Assembly: GCF_001425625.1 (NCBI RefSeq) | Contig: NZ_LMCP01000001.1 | Coordinates: 125,430 to 189,429 of the forward strand | DNA length: 64,000 nt | Direction: 5' to 3' | Source of the DNA: Mesorhizobium sp. Root102 | Lineage (GTDB): Bacteria; Pseudomonadota; Alphaproteobacteria; Rhizobiales; Rhizobiaceae | In this document: positions 34,500 to 43,792 of the stretch, piece by piece | How positions within the stretch are numbered: position 1 is the first letter of the stretch | Layout of the letters: every line of letters starts with the position of its first letter | The notes under the pieces: generated by a model | Database searches by the model: none | What the model saw: only the letters and a program-made list of their open reading frames with translations | What the model was told of the DNA's origin: nothing | Position numbers and translations under genes: made by a program

Positions 34500-36619
34500 T
34501 CCCTGATTTCAGCCAGATCGGCTGGGTCCCGCCACGCCACGCACCCGTCGAAGTCAAGGGCCAGCGGACGACGCCAGAAGGGCTCGTCGCCAAGCATCTG
34601 TACAATCAAAGCGACCTCAAGGGGTTGCCGTATCTCGACACCTACCCGGGCCTGCCGCCCTTCGTGCGCGGTCCCTACCCGACCATGTATGTCCAGCAGC
34701 CCTGGACGATCCGGCAATATGCCGGCTTCTCGACGGCCGAGGAATCCAACGCCTTCTACCGGCGCAATCTTGCCGCCGGCCAGAAAGGGCTGTCGGTCGC
34801 CTTCGATCTTGCCACGCATCGCGGCTATGACAGCGACCATCCGCGCGTCGCCGGCGATGTCGGCATGGCGGGCGTCGCCATCGATTCCATTCTCGATATG
34901 CGCCAGCTCTTCGACGGCATTCCGCTCGGCGACATGACGGTGTCGATGACGATGAACGGCGCGGTGCTGCCGATCATGGCGCTCTACATCGTCGCGGCGG
35001 AAGAACAGGGCGTTGCGCAGAAGGATCTTGCCGGCACCATTCAGAACGACATTCTGAAGGAGTTCATGGTCCGCAACACCTACATTTATCCGCCGAAACC
35101 CTCGATGCGGATCGTGTCGGACATCTTCTCCTACACGTCGAAGAACATGCCGAAGTTCAATTCGATATCGATCTCCGGCTATCATATGCAGGAGGCCGGT
35201 GCGACGGCCGACCTGGAACTCGCCTATACGATCGCCGACGGCATCGAATATGCTCGCGCCGGCGTTGCGGCGGGCCTCGACATCGACCGCTTCGCGCCGC
35301 GCCTGTCCTTCTTCTGGGCCATCGGCATGAACTTCTTCATGGAAGTCGCCAAGCTGCGGGCCGGGCGGCTGCTGTGGGCGACGTTGATGGAGAAGAATTT
35401 TTCGCCGAAGGACGAGCGCTCGCTGTCGCTGCGCACCCATTGCCAGACCTCGGGCTGGTCGCTGACGGCGCAGGACCCCTACAACAACATCGTCCGCACC
35501 ATGATAGAGGCGATGGCGGCAACGCAGGGCCACACGCAGTCGCTGCACACCAATTCCTTCGACGAGGCGATGGCGCTGCCGACCGATCATTCGGCGCGCA
35601 TCGCCCGCAACACCCAGCTCATCCTGCAAATGGAATCCGGCACCACGCGCGTCATCGACCCATGGGGCGGTTCGGCCTATCTCGAACGGCTGACGCATGA
35701 CCTGGCGGCGCGCGCGCTTGCCCATATCGAGGAGGTCGAGGCGCTTGGTGGCATGGCGGCGGCGACCGAGCAGGGCATTCCCAAGCTGCGCATCGAGGAA
35801 GCCGCCGCGCGGACGCAGGCGCGGATCGATTCCGGCGAGCAGATGCTGGTCGGCGTCAACGCGCATCGTCCCGGGACCGACATCGAGGTCGACGTGCTGA
35901 AGATCGACAATGCCGAGGTCAGGGCCCGGCAATTGTCGAAGCTGCAACGGCTGAAGGGCACACGCGACGTCGGCGCGGTCGAGAGCGCACTCGACGCGCT
36001 TACCCGCGCCGCGCAAGGCAATGAAAACCTGCTGGAGTTCGCCATCCGCGCCGCGCGCGCCAATGCCACGGTCGGTGAAATCTCGTTTGCGCTTGAGAAA
36101 GTCTTTGGCCGCCACGTCGCCACGGTGCAGACCATTTCCGGCGTCTATCGCAAGGCCCTTGGCGATAATCCCGTGGTAGACGGCCTGAAGGACAAGCTTG
36201 AAGCTTTCGAAAAGAAATCCGGCGGCAGGCCGCGCATTCTCGTTGCCAAGATGGGACAAGACGGCCACGACCGTGGCCAGAAGGTCATCGCCACGGCCTT
36301 CGCCGATCTCGGCTTCGATGTCACCGTCGGCGCGATGTTCCAGACCCCCGATGAGATCGCCAGGCTCGCCGTCGCACAGGATGTCCATATCGTCGGCGCC
36401 TCGTCTCTGGCGGCAGGGCATCTGACGCTGATCCCCGAACTGCGCGATGCGCTGAAAAAGCTCGGCCGAGGCGATATGCTGATCGTCGCTGGTGGCGTCA
36501 TTCCACCGCAGGACTACGACGCGGTGCTGCTAGCAGGTGCTGCCGAAATCTTCCCGCCGGGCACCGTCATTCCGGAGGCAGCGGATCGTTTGCTGGACCG
36601 CCTGCTGGCCGCCCGATAG
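34496..36619 (+). CDS. Methylmalonyl-CoA mutase large (catalytic) subunit
   Basis: 707 aa from TTG 34496 (TTGA overlap with the small-subunit stop). The N-terminal catalytic barrel contains [32 protein letters not shown] and [16 protein letters not shown]. The C-terminal B12 domain (about residues 575-707) has the cobalt-ligand motif [12 protein letters not shown] (DxHxxG) and VVGASS-type/GGVIP loops. Length is standard. Adenosylcobalamin-dependent rearrangement of methylmalonyl-CoA. No meaB-type chaperone gene is in the window. Confidence 0.92.
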   Translation: MIPDFSQIGWVPPRHAPVEVKGQRTTPEGLVAKHLYNQSDLKGLPYLDTYPGLPPFVRGPYPTMYVQQPWTIRQYAGFSTAEESNAFYRRNLAAGQKGLSVAFDLATHRGYDSDHPRVAGDVGMAGVAIDSILDMRQLFDGIPLGDMTVSMTMNGAVLPIMALYIVAAEEQGVAQKDLAGTIQNDILKEFMVRNTYIYPPKPSMRIVSDIFSYTSKNMPKFNSISISGYHMQEAGATADLELAYTIADGIEYARAGVAAGLDIDRFAPRLSFFWAIGMNFFMEVAKLRAGRLLWATLMEKNFSPKDERSLSLRTHCQTSGWSLTAQDPYNNIVRTMIEAMAATQGHTQSLHTNSFDEAMALPTDHSARIARNTQLILQMESGTTRVIDPWGGSAYLERLTHDLAARALAHIEEVEALGGMAAATEQGIPKLRIEEAAARTQARIDSGEQMLVGVNAHRPGTDIEVDVLKIDNAEVRARQLSKLQRLKGTRDVGAVESALDALTRAAQGNENLLEFAIRAARANATVGEISFALEKVFGRHVATVQTISGVYRKALGDNPVVDGLKDKLEAFEKKSGGRPRILVAKMGQDGHDRGQKVIATAFADLGFDVTVGAMFQTPDEIARLAVAQDVHIVGASSLAAGHLTLIPELRDALKKLGRGDMLIVAGGVIPPQDYDAVLLAGAAEIFPPGTVIPEAADRLLDRLLAAR

Positions 36620-36624
36620 GCTTG

Positions 36625-36684
36625 TTATAATATCCGTTGCAGCAGCACTCCTGTTGAGTTATAATCGGCGTTGCAACAGGATAT
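36625..36684 (+). promoter_or_regulatory. Operator region of the AbrB/Doc toxin-antitoxin operon
   Basis: A direct repeat TTATAATnnnCGTTGCARCA occurs at 36625-36644 and 36659-36678 (34-bp period). The same region holds an inverted pair ATATCCGTTGCA (36630-36641) and TGCAACAGGATAT (36672-36684), differing by one inserted base. TTATAAT resembles a -10 box. Such arrays upstream of an antitoxin gene are typical autoregulatory sites for the antitoxin/toxin complex. Confidence 0.65.
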
Positions 36685-36689
36685 TCATC

Positions 36690-36920
36690 ATGAACACGAC
36701 CATACGCAAGATCGGCAATTCCGAGGGCGTGATCCTGCCGAAGGAGTTGCTCGACCGTTTGAACATGAAGGCAGGCGACAGCATCGTCATCATTCAGGAA
36801 GGCGAAGAGCTTCGCTTGCGTCGCACCGAAGACAGCGCCGAGGAATTCGAGCGCAAGATGAAGATCGCGCGTGAGCGGATGAAAAAGTACGAGGTTGCCT
36901 ACCGCGCGCTCGCGAAATGA
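36690..36920 (+). CDS. AbrB/MazE-family antitoxin
   Basis: 76 aa from ATG 36690. SpoVT/AbrB swapped-hairpin DNA-binding domain at residues 1-45 (TTIRKIGNSEGVILPKELLD, LNMKAGDSIVIIQEGEELRL) followed by a charged C-terminal helix (EEFERKMKIARERMKKYEVA) that would wrap the toxin. It should neutralise the Doc toxin encoded next (ATGA overlap) and repress the operon through the repeats just upstream. Confidence 0.87.
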   Translation: MNTTIRKIGNSEGVILPKELLDRLNMKAGDSIVIIQEGEELRLRRTEDSAEEFERKMKIARERMKKYEVAYRALAK

Positions 36921-37303
36921 CCGAGCATCATTCGCGGGAATTCGTGGAGTCGCTTCACGCCGAGCAGTTGCGCCTGCACGGAGGGGCGGCAGGCATACGC
37001 GATGAAGGCATGCTGGAGTCGGCGCTCTCTCGTCCAAAGCAGCGAGAGATTTATGGCGATCCGGATCTGTGCGAACTGGCGGCGGCATACCTGTTCGGCA
37101 TCGCCAAGAACCACCCGTTCGTTGACGGCAACAAGCGTACTGCCTTTGCCGCGGCCGATCTGTTTCTTTATTTCAACGGATTAAGCGTCGAGGCCGACCA
37201 GCAGGACGTCATTCAACTGGTCTTGATGGTCGCCGCCGGCGAGATCGATGAAACTGGAGCAGCGGCTTTCTTCCGCGACCATGTCGTCAAGCTTGAGGAT
37301 TAG
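36917..37303 (+). CDS. Doc-type Fic-domain toxin (death-on-curing family)
   Basis: 128 aa. The Fic motif is intact: KNHPFVDGNKRTAFAAADLF (HPFVDGNKR at about residue 69). The N-terminal HAEQLRLHGGAAGIRDEGML and LESALSRP blocks mark the Doc subfamily, which phosphorylates EF-Tu and arrests translation. It overlaps the antitoxin gene by 4 bp. Doc is classically paired with a Phd antitoxin; here the partner is AbrB/MazE-like. It ends convergently against the Gre-factor gene with a 4-bp overlap. Confidence 0.88.
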   Translation: MTEHHSREFVESLHAEQLRLHGGAAGIRDEGMLESALSRPKQREIYGDPDLCELAAAYLFGIAKNHPFVDGNKRTAFAAADLFLYFNGLSVEADQQDVIQLVLMVAAGEIDETGAAAFFRDHVVKLED

Positions 37304-37773
37304 CTCTCGGAGAGCTTGACGATTTCCCATTCCTTGCCGTTGACGCTGGCCACGTCGCCGACCTTCTTGCCGAACAGGGCCACGGCCATCGGCGAAACAT
37401 GCGAAATGCTACCCTTGGTCGGATCGGCCTCGTCCTCGCCGACGATTTTCCAGTGCACCTTCCTGCCGTCATCGCCCTCCAGCGTGACGCCCATGCCGAA
37501 GCGCACCAGGTCGCTGCCCGGCTCCGGCAAAGAGAGCTCGGCACTTTCACGCCGGGCGGTCCAATAGCGCAGGTCACGCGACACAACCGCGATGCGTTCG
37601 CGGTCCGCTTTCCGTTCGGCCTTCGCCAACATGTCGCGCAGATCGGCCAGATTCTCCTCGATCTGCGCCAGACCGTGCTCCGTAACCAGATTGCGATACT
37701 GGCTGACCGGCCGCTCACCGACCCCGGCAATGGCGTTTTCGCTGTCTTCCTCGCGGGTAAAAGCTCTGCTCAT
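37300..37773 (-). CDS. GreA/GreB-family transcription elongation factor
   Basis: 157 aa. An N-terminal coiled coil (about residues 5-75, ending AKAERKADRERIAVVSRDLR) precedes the FKBP-like C-terminal domain (FGMGVTLEGDDGRKVHWKIV, SPMAVALFGKKVGDVASVNG). Gre factors stimulate transcript cleavage in backtracked RNA polymerase. The protein looks like the second, GreB-like paralogue found in many alphaproteobacteria rather than the main GreA (inference). Confidence 0.82.
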   Translation of the reverse strand: MSRAFTREEDSENAIAGVGERPVSQYRNLVTEHGLAQIEENLADLRDMLAKAERKADRERIAVVSRDLRYWTARRESAELSLPEPGSDLVRFGMGVTLEGDDGRKVHWKIVGEDEADPTKGSISHVSPMAVALFGKKVGDVASVNGKEWEIVKLSES

Positions 37774-37891
37774 TCCCTAAGCTTAGGCGCGGAAAGGCTG
37801 CTCGACAAGCCATTGTCTCTGGTCTCGAGAGGAGGCCGAGCGTCTGGCACGATTCCTGCGATACCGAGGCCGAACGCCAGGACCTGTGCCG

Positions 37892-39268
37892 ATGTTGAAC
37901 AGACGAACGCTGCTGACCGGAACCGCCGGTTTCGCCGTCATGGGCCTTGCGCTCGGCAAGGCGGCGGCCGCGAGCCTGACCGGCATCGAGAAAGCCTCGA
38001 TGCGCGGCTCGATCAATGCCACCGAACTCGGCGTGCAGCCCGGCAGCTTCGACGATCAGAGCAAGGCCTTCGCCAAACTGCTGCGCGACGCCAACGACCG
38101 CGACATGCCGGTGTTCCTGCCACCGGGCACTTATGTGGTGTCCAACCTCTCGCTGCCCGGCCGCGTGCGTCTTTCCGGAGTGCCGGGCGCAACGCGGATC
38201 GTCTATGGCGGCGACGGTCATCTGTTCATGGCCGAGCAGGCCGACCATATCGAGCTTAGCGGGCTGGTTTTCGATGGCAGCAACCGTTCGATGGGCGACT
38301 ACGCGCAAGGGTTGCTCGATCTGCGCCGGGTCGTGTATCTGGTCGTCGACAATTGCCAGATCATCGGCAGCGGCAAGAACGGACTGGCGCTGGAACACGC
38401 GATGGGCCGGGTCGAGCGCTCGGAGATATCGGGAGCTGCCGATGCCGGCATCTATTCGGTCGAGGCCGGCGGGCTGGCGATCACGGGCAACACCGTCTCC
38501 GACTGCGCCAATGGCGGCATCCTCGTGCACCGCTGGCAGGCGGCGGAAGACGGCACCATGGTCACCGGCAATCGCGTCGAACGCATCGGGGCGCGCAGCG
38601 GCGGAACGGGACAGAACGGCAATGGCATCAACGCCTTTCGGGCCGGCAATGTCGTCATTTCGGGCAATATCGTGTCGGATTGCGCCTTCTCGGCGATCCG
38701 GGCCAACAGCGCCAGCAACCTGCAGATATCGGGCAACACCTGCTCGCGCTCGGGCGAAACGGCAGTCTATTCCGAATTCTCGTTCGAAGGCGCCATCATC
38801 AGCAACAACATCGTCGACGGTGCCGCCAACGGCATCTCGATCGTCAACTTCAATGAAGGCGGCCGCATGGGTGTCTGCTCAGGCAACATCGTGCGCAATC
38901 TGTCGACCAGCGGCCCCTACCCCGCCGACTCGCCGGGGTTTGGCGTCGGCATCGGCGTCGAAGCCGACACCACCGTTTCCAACAATGTCATCGAGAACGC
39001 GCCGCTCTATGGCATGCAGATCGGCTGGGGTCCGTACCTGCGCAATGTCGTGGCCACCGGCAACATCATTCGCAAGGCTGGAACCGGCATCGTCGTGTCC
39101 GTGGTCGAGGGCGCCGGCACAGCGGTCATCTCCGACAATGTCATCGACGGCGCCCTGAATGGTGCGGTAGTCGGCCAGCGTTGGGCCGAGCCGGCCACGG
39201 GCGACCTCGCTTCGTCAAACGATAGCGGCTATGCGCATCTGACCGTCGAGCGCAATCACGTCAGCTGA
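37892..39268 (+). CDS. Tat-exported right-handed beta-helix repeat protein (TIGR03808-like)
   Basis: 458 aa from ATG 37892 (GTG 37886 is possible). Twin-arginine signal LNRRTLLTGTAGFAVMGLAL with AAA cleavage. The body is a parallel beta-helix with repeated N-x-I/V-x-D/S-N turns (GNTVSDCANGGILV, GNIVSDCAFSAIRANSASNL, GNTCSRSGETAVYSEFS, NNIVDGAANGISIVN). Such proteins are periplasmic or secreted; some are polysaccharide lyases, but no catalytic set is evident. A rhizobial Tat repeat family of this type is known from genome models with no function assigned. Confidence 0.82.
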   Translation: MLNRRTLLTGTAGFAVMGLALGKAAAASLTGIEKASMRGSINATELGVQPGSFDDQSKAFAKLLRDANDRDMPVFLPPGTYVVSNLSLPGRVRLSGVPGATRIVYGGDGHLFMAEQADHIELSGLVFDGSNRSMGDYAQGLLDLRRVVYLVVDNCQIIGSGKNGLALEHAMGRVERSEISGAADAGIYSVEAGGLAITGNTVSDCANGGILVHRWQAAEDGTMVTGNRVERIGARSGGTGQNGNGINAFRAGNVVISGNIVSDCAFSAIRANSASNLQISGNTCSRSGETAVYSEFSFEGAIISNNIVDGAANGISIVNFNEGGRMGVCSGNIVRNLSTSGPYPADSPGFGVGIGVEADTTVSNNVIENAPLYGMQIGWGPYLRNVVATGNIIRKAGTGIVVSVVEGAGTAVISDNVIDGALNGAVVGQRWAEPATGDLASSNDSGYAHLTVERNHVS

Positions 39269-39277
39269 GGGCCGGTT

Positions 39278-40282
39278 TCAATTCAAGGCCGCGGTGGGCC
39301 TCAGCGCCCCGACCTTGGCGCCGTTCCGGCTTTCGATCGGCGCGTTTGCCATTTCGGTCAGCTTCGCTGCCAGGGCCTCGTCTGCGCGCAACAATTTGGC
39401 CAGAACTGCGGCAACCATGGCTTCGCCGGCGCGGCCGGCGCCGTCGTCGCATTTGAGCGCGATGCCGAGGCCAAGTTCCGGAATTGCGGCACAGTGGACG
39501 CCTTCGGCGCCGCCTTTCGTGAAAATCCGCCCTGGCGCGGCCTCCATCAGCGCGACGTCTTCGCGGCCGGTGCCGGCAACGAAGAAAGGCTCGGCCATGC
39601 ACGCGGCCAGCAGCCGCCTCGCGGCCTTGGCTCGCTCGGCACCAAAACCATTTGTCGTGGCCATGCGGGCAAAGCCGAGCGCGAAGCTCCTGAGCGGCAC
39701 CGCATAGGTCGGGATCGAGCAGCCGTCGGTGGCCCGCTCATCCGCGCCATGGACGGCGCCCGTCACCGACTGCATGGCGTCGCGCACCATCTCCTGCAGG
39801 CCGTGCCCCGGCTTGACATAGCCGCGGTGCGCAATGCCGGCGTGGACACAGGTGCAGAGGAAGCCGGAATGCTTGCCGGAGCAATTGTTGTGCAATGCGT
39901 TCGGCGAGCCGCCGGCGCGGGCGAGCGCAATCTCGGCGTCATGATTGGACGGCCAATGCGTGCCGCATTCGAGCGCTGATCCGTCCAGCCCGGCCTTGGC
40001 CAGCATGGATCGCGCCAGTTCGACATGTGCCGGCTCGCCCGAATGGGACGCACAGGCAAGCGCCAGTTCGCGGTTGCCGAAACCATAGGCATCCGCCGCG
40101 CCGCTTTCGACCAGCGGCAATGCCTGGATCGCCTTGACCGCCGAGCGGGGGAACACCGGCTTGGCGGTATCGCCGATTTCCCAGACGGGCTTGCCGTCGG
40201 CGTCGAAGACCGCGACCGCGCCACGGTGCGCGCTCTCGACAATCGCGCCGCGCAAGACTTCGATCAGAACCGGATTTGTCAT
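39278..40282 (-). CDS. L-asparaginase, rhizobial (class 3 / Asparaginase_II) type
   Basis: 334 aa from the minus-strand ATG at 40282; the upstream extension is not family-like. Key residues of the R. etli AnsA-type enzymes are visible: SxxK pair S47/K50 in FPRSAVKAIQALP, and the Zn-site Cys/Lys in NNCSGKHSGFLCTC with a later Cys in ATDGCSIPTYAV. It hydrolyses asparagine to aspartate and ammonia. It converges with the beta-helix gene (9-bp gap) and follows the thiolase gene on the same strand by 28 bp, so it may be the second gene of that unit. Confidence 0.85.
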   Translation of the reverse strand: MTNPVLIEVLRGAIVESAHRGAVAVFDADGKPVWEIGDTAKPVFPRSAVKAIQALPLVESGAADAYGFGNRELALACASHSGEPAHVELARSMLAKAGLDGSALECGTHWPSNHDAEIALARAGGSPNALHNNCSGKHSGFLCTCVHAGIAHRGYVKPGHGLQEMVRDAMQSVTGAVHGADERATDGCSIPTYAVPLRSFALGFARMATTNGFGAERAKAARRLLAACMAEPFFVAGTGREDVALMEAAPGRIFTKGGAEGVHCAAIPELGLGIALKCDDGAGRAGEAMVAAVLAKLLRADEALAAKLTEMANAPIESRNGAKVGALRPTAALN

Positions 40283-40310
40283 GGCTACCCCGTAAAAATA
40301 CGGGCTGCTT

Positions 40311-41477
40311 CTACCTGATCCGGTCCAATATGGAAACGTAGTTGGCGACCGCCGCACCGCCCATATTGAAGATGCCGCCAAGTTTCGCACCCGGCACCTG
40401 AATGCCGCCGGCCTCGCCGACAAGCTGCATGGCGGTCAAGACATGCATCGACACGCCTGTGGCGCCGATCGGATGGCCCTTGGCCTTCAGTCCGCCTGAG
40501 GGATTGACCGGCAGGCGACCATCCTTGGCCGTCGTGCCGTCCAGCGCCAGTCTGGCGCCCTCTCCCGGCTTGGCCAGGCCCATCGCCTCATATTCGATCA
40601 ATTCGGCAATGGTGAAGCAGTCATGCGTTTCGACGAAGGAAAGATCGTCGAGCGTCACGCCGGCCGATTTCAGCGCCCGGTTCCAGGCCTGCTCGCAGCC
40701 TTCGAAAGTCAGGATGTCGCGCTTCGACATCGGCAGGAAATCCTGCACATGCTCGTTGGCGCGGAAGGCAACGGCACGACGCATCTTCAGTGCCGTCGCG
40801 GTGTCGGCGAGGATAAGGGCAGCGGCGCCGTCGGAAACCAGCGAGCAGTCGGTGCGCTTCAGGGGACCGGCAACGAACGGGTTCTTCTCGCTCTCCTGGC
40901 GGCAGAACTCATAGCCGAAATCCTTACGCATCTGCGCATAGGGGTTGTCGACGCCGTTCTTGTGGTTCTTGGCGGCAATCATCGCCAGCGCGTCCGACTG
41001 GTCGCCATAACGCTGGAAATAGGCCTGCGCGATCTTGCCGAAGACGCCGGCGAAACCCGCCGGCGTGTCGCCGTCCTCTGGCAGATAGGACGCCTTGAGC
41101 AGGTTCTTGCCGATCTCTGGGCCGGGCGTCGTCGTCATCTGCTCGGCGCCGACCACCAGCACGATGCGGGCGGCATTGGCGTCGATAGCGCGGATGCCTT
41201 GGCGGACCGCCGCCGATCCGGTGGCACAAGCGTTCTCGACGCGCGTCGCCGGCTTGAAGCGCAGCCGGTCGTCGGCCTGGAGCACCAGGCTGGCGGTGAA
41301 ATCCTGCGCCGAAAAGCCGGCGTTGAAGTGGCCGAGCACGATCTCGTCAACCTCGTCGGGACCGATGCCGGCATGGTCGAGCGCGTCCGTTGCGACCTTG
41401 ACGATCAGGTTTTCGAGCGTTTCGCCCTCAAGCTTGCCGAACCGGGAATGCGCCCAGCCAACGATGCATGCGGTCAT
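40311..41477 (-). CDS. Thiolase-family acetyl-CoA acetyltransferase
   Basis: 388 aa from the minus-strand ATG at 41477. Nucleophilic Cys in TRVENACATGSAAVRQGI, active-site His in VETHDCFTIAELIEYEAMG and KGHPIGATGVSMHVL. Closer in style to SCP2/acetyl-CoA C-acetyltransferase-like thiolases than to PhaA, since the second Cys motif near the C terminus is altered. Probably beta-ketothiolytic cleavage in the cytoplasm. Divergent from betI across 200 bp. Confidence 0.82.
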   Translation of the reverse strand: MTACIVGWAHSRFGKLEGETLENLIVKVATDALDHAGIGPDEVDEIVLGHFNAGFSAQDFTASLVLQADDRLRFKPATRVENACATGSAAVRQGIRAIDANAARIVLVVGAEQMTTTPGPEIGKNLLKASYLPEDGDTPAGFAGVFGKIAQAYFQRYGDQSDALAMIAAKNHKNGVDNPYAQMRKDFGYEFCRQESEKNPFVAGPLKRTDCSLVSDGAAALILADTATALKMRRAVAFRANEHVQDFLPMSKRDILTFEGCEQAWNRALKSAGVTLDDLSFVETHDCFTIAELIEYEAMGLAKPGEGARLALDGTTAKDGRLPVNPSGGLKAKGHPIGATGVSMHVLTAMQLVGEAGGIQVPGAKLGGIFNMGGAAVANYVSILDRIR

Positions 41478-41629
41478 GGCGGTCTCCATCCTTGACGCGA
41501 GCCTAACACGTGGGCTCACAGTGCACTTTGCGTTTATTGTTCAAATATAAACAATCATCCCCGCATCGGAAAGGGCCGGGACCAGACAATCGCTTGGTAC
41601 AGGCAAAGCCGGTGCCGATTTTTTTGTTG

Positions 41630-41643
41630 ATTGACCCGTCAAT
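41630..41643. promoter_or_regulatory. BetI-like operator
   Basis: ATTGACCCGTCAAT is an inverted repeat (ATTGAC/GTCAAT, 2-nt centre) 33 bp upstream of the betI start. It fits the TTGA-N4-TCAA pattern I recall for BetI sites in gammaproteobacteria. A second dyad ATTGTT-N8-AACAAT (41536-41555) lies nearer the thiolase gene. Confidence 0.6.
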
Positions 41644-41675
41644 AAAAAATAATCCTGCTTCAAAGGACCAGCGAG

Positions 41676-42266
41676 ATGCCGAAAGTCGGAATGGAGCCAT
41701 TGCGCCGCAAGGCGCTCATCGACGCGACGATCTCGGCGATCGGCGAGCGCGGTTCGCTCGACGTGACCATGTCCGAGATCGCCGGACGCGCCGGCGTGTC
41801 CTCCGCGCTTGCCCATCACTATTTCGGCGCCAAGGACGAACTGTTGCTGGCGACAATGCGCCACATCCTGGCCGAGCTGACCATCGACATGCGACGCGCC
41901 CTTCAATCGGCTGCCACCCCGCGCGAGCGCGTTTCGGCCGTGGTGGCCGTCAACTTCTCCGACATCCAGTTCCAGCCGGAAACGATCGCCGCATGGCTCG
42001 CCTTCTATGTCGAGGCGCAGAAGTCGTCGGCCTTACGCCGGCTGCTCAGGGTGTACGCGCGGCGCCTGCACTCCAACCTGATGAGCGGCCTGACCGGCAT
42101 CCTGCCCAGAGCCGAAGCCGACCGCGCAGCCGAAGCGACAGCGGCGATGATCGACGGGCTCTACATCAGGCGGGCGCTGAAGGACGGCGTGCCTGACGCC
42201 GCGACCGCGATCGCGCTGGTCGAGGACTATCTCGAAACCAAACTCGGTGAGCGGTGCAAACAGTGA
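41676..42266 (+). CDS. betI: Transcriptional repressor BetI (TetR family)
   Basis: 196 aa. The N terminus [20 protein letters not shown] is diagnostic for BetI, followed by the TetR helix-turn-helix ([20 protein letters not shown]) and a ligand-binding helical domain. BetI represses the choline-to-betaine operon and is released by choline. It is the first gene of the operon and probably binds the dyad at 41630-41643. Its stop overlaps the choline-sulfatase start by 4 bp. Confidence 0.93.
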   Translation: MPKVGMEPLRRKALIDATISAIGERGSLDVTMSEIAGRAGVSSALAHHYFGAKDELLLATMRHILAELTIDMRRALQSAATPRERVSAVVAVNFSDIQFQPETIAAWLAFYVEAQKSSALRRLLRVYARRLHSNLMSGLTGILPRAEADRAAEATAAMIDGLYIRRALKDGVPDAATAIALVEDYLETKLGERCKQ

Positions 42267-43792
42267 CAACGAAGCGACCCAATTTCCTGATCGTCATGGT
42301 CGATCAGCTCAACGGGACCCTGTTTCCGGATGGGCCGGCAGAGTTTCTGCACGTACCGCATCTGAAGGCGTTGGCCGCCCGATCGGCGCGCTTTGCCAAC
42401 AACTATACGGCGTCGCCACTCTGCGCGCCGGGCCGTGCCTCGTTCATGAGCGGGCAATTGCCGTCGCGCACCGGCGTCTACGACAATGCCGCCGAATTCG
42501 CCTCATCGATCCCGACCTTCGCCCATCATCTGCGCGCCGCCGGCTACTACACCTGCCTGTCGGGCAAGATGCATTTCGTCGGGCCGGATCAGCTGCACGG
42601 TTTCGAGGAGCGGCTGACCACCGACATCTACCCGGCCGATTTCGGCTGGACGCCCGATTACCGCAAGCCCGGCGAGCGCATCGACTGGTGGTATCACAAT
42701 CTGGGCTCGGTGACCGGCGCCGGCGTCGCCGAGATCACCAACCAGATGGAGTATGACGACGAGGTCGTGTTTCTCGCCACGCAGAAGCTCTATCAGCTTT
42801 CGCGCGAACAGGACGACGCGAACCATCGGCCCTGGTGCCTCACCGTCTCGCTGTCGCACCCGCACGATCCCTATGTCGCGCGCAAGCAGTATTGGGATCT
42901 CTACGAGCATTGCCAGGCGCTGGACCCGGAAACAGCGTTCATCGCGCATGACGAGCAGGATACGCATTCCCGGCGGCTGTACCACGCCAGCGACTATCCC
43001 TCTTTCGAGATCACGCCAGAGCAGGTGCGTCGTTCGCGGCGCGGCTATTTCGCCAACATCTCCTATGTCGACGACAAGCTCGGCGAGATCCTGGATGTTC
43101 TCGAGCGCACCCGCACGGCCGACGACACAATCATCCTGTTCTGCTCGGACCACGGCGACATGCTCGGCGAGCGCGGCCTGTGGTTCAAGATGAGCTTCTT
43201 CGAGGGGTCGGCGCGGGTGCCGCTGATGATTGCCGGCAAGGGCGTTCACGCCGGGCTGATCGAGACGCCGGTCTCCAATCTCGACGTGGCGCCGACGCTT
43301 TGCGACCTCGCCGGCATCGACATCGCTGCGATCGCACCTTGGACGGACGGCCAGTCACTGCTGCCGCTCACCGACGGCATCGAGCGCACCGCACCTGTGC
43401 TGATGGAATATGCTGCCGAAGGGTCCAACGCGCCTTTGGTGGCGATCCGCGACGGCAGATACAAATTCGTCCACTGCGAGCTCGATTCGCCGCAACTGTT
43501 CGATCTCGAAGCCGATCCGCTCGAGCGAAACAATCTGGCCGACGACCCCGCCAATGCGGGCCTGGTGGCGGCATACATGGACAAGGTCCACGCGCGCTGG
43601 AACATGGCCGGCTTCGACGCCGCAGTGCGCGAAAGCCAGGCGCGCCGCTGGGTCGTTTATCCGGCGCTGCGCAACGGCGCCTATTACCCCTGGGATTTCC
43701 AGCCTCTGCAAAAAGCGTCCGAGCGTTACATGCGCAATCACATGAACCTCGACAATCTCGAAGAGAGCAAGCGGTATCCGCGAGGCGAATGA
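42263..43792 (+). CDS. betC: Choline-sulfatase BetC
   Basis: 509 aa from GTG 42263 (GTGA overlap with betI; GTG 42254 adds three residues). Sulfatase fold: metal Asp in [20 protein letters not shown], formylglycine signature [20 protein letters not shown] (CxPxR, so Cys is matured to formylglycine), and HPHDPY plus [15 protein letters not shown] metal/substrate sites. The C-terminal [19 protein letters not shown] is the BetC-specific tail. It releases choline from choline-O-sulfate. Cytoplasmic. Confidence 0.93.
   Translation: MTTKRPNFLIVMVDQLNGTLFPDGPAEFLHVPHLKALAARSARFANNYTASPLCAPGRASFMSGQLPSRTGVYDNAAEFASSIPTFAHHLRAAGYYTCLSGKMHFVGPDQLHGFEERLTTDIYPADFGWTPDYRKPGERIDWWYHNLGSVTGAGVAEITNQMEYDDEVVFLATQKLYQLSREQDDANHRPWCLTVSLSHPHDPYVARKQYWDLYEHCQALDPETAFIAHDEQDTHSRRLYHASDYPSFEITPEQVRRSRRGYFANISYVDDKLGEILDVLERTRTADDTIILFCSDHGDMLGERGLWFKMSFFEGSARVPLMIAGKGVHAGLIETPVSNLDVAPTLCDLAGIDIAAIAPWTDGQSLLPLTDGIERTAPVLMEYAAEGSNAPLVAIRDGRYKFVHCELDSPQLFDLEADPLERNNLADDPANAGLVAAYMDKVHARWNMAGFDAAVRESQARRWVVYPALRNGAYYPWDFQPLQKASERYMRNHMNLDNLEESKRYPRGE

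Noticed and set aside
34367..36421. 684-codon open frame antisense to the methylmalonyl-CoA mutase genes
   Set aside because: Shadow ORF of a high-GC gene: the plus strand has full catalytic and B12 motifs, and the antisense product is Arg/His/Asp-rich with no family motif.
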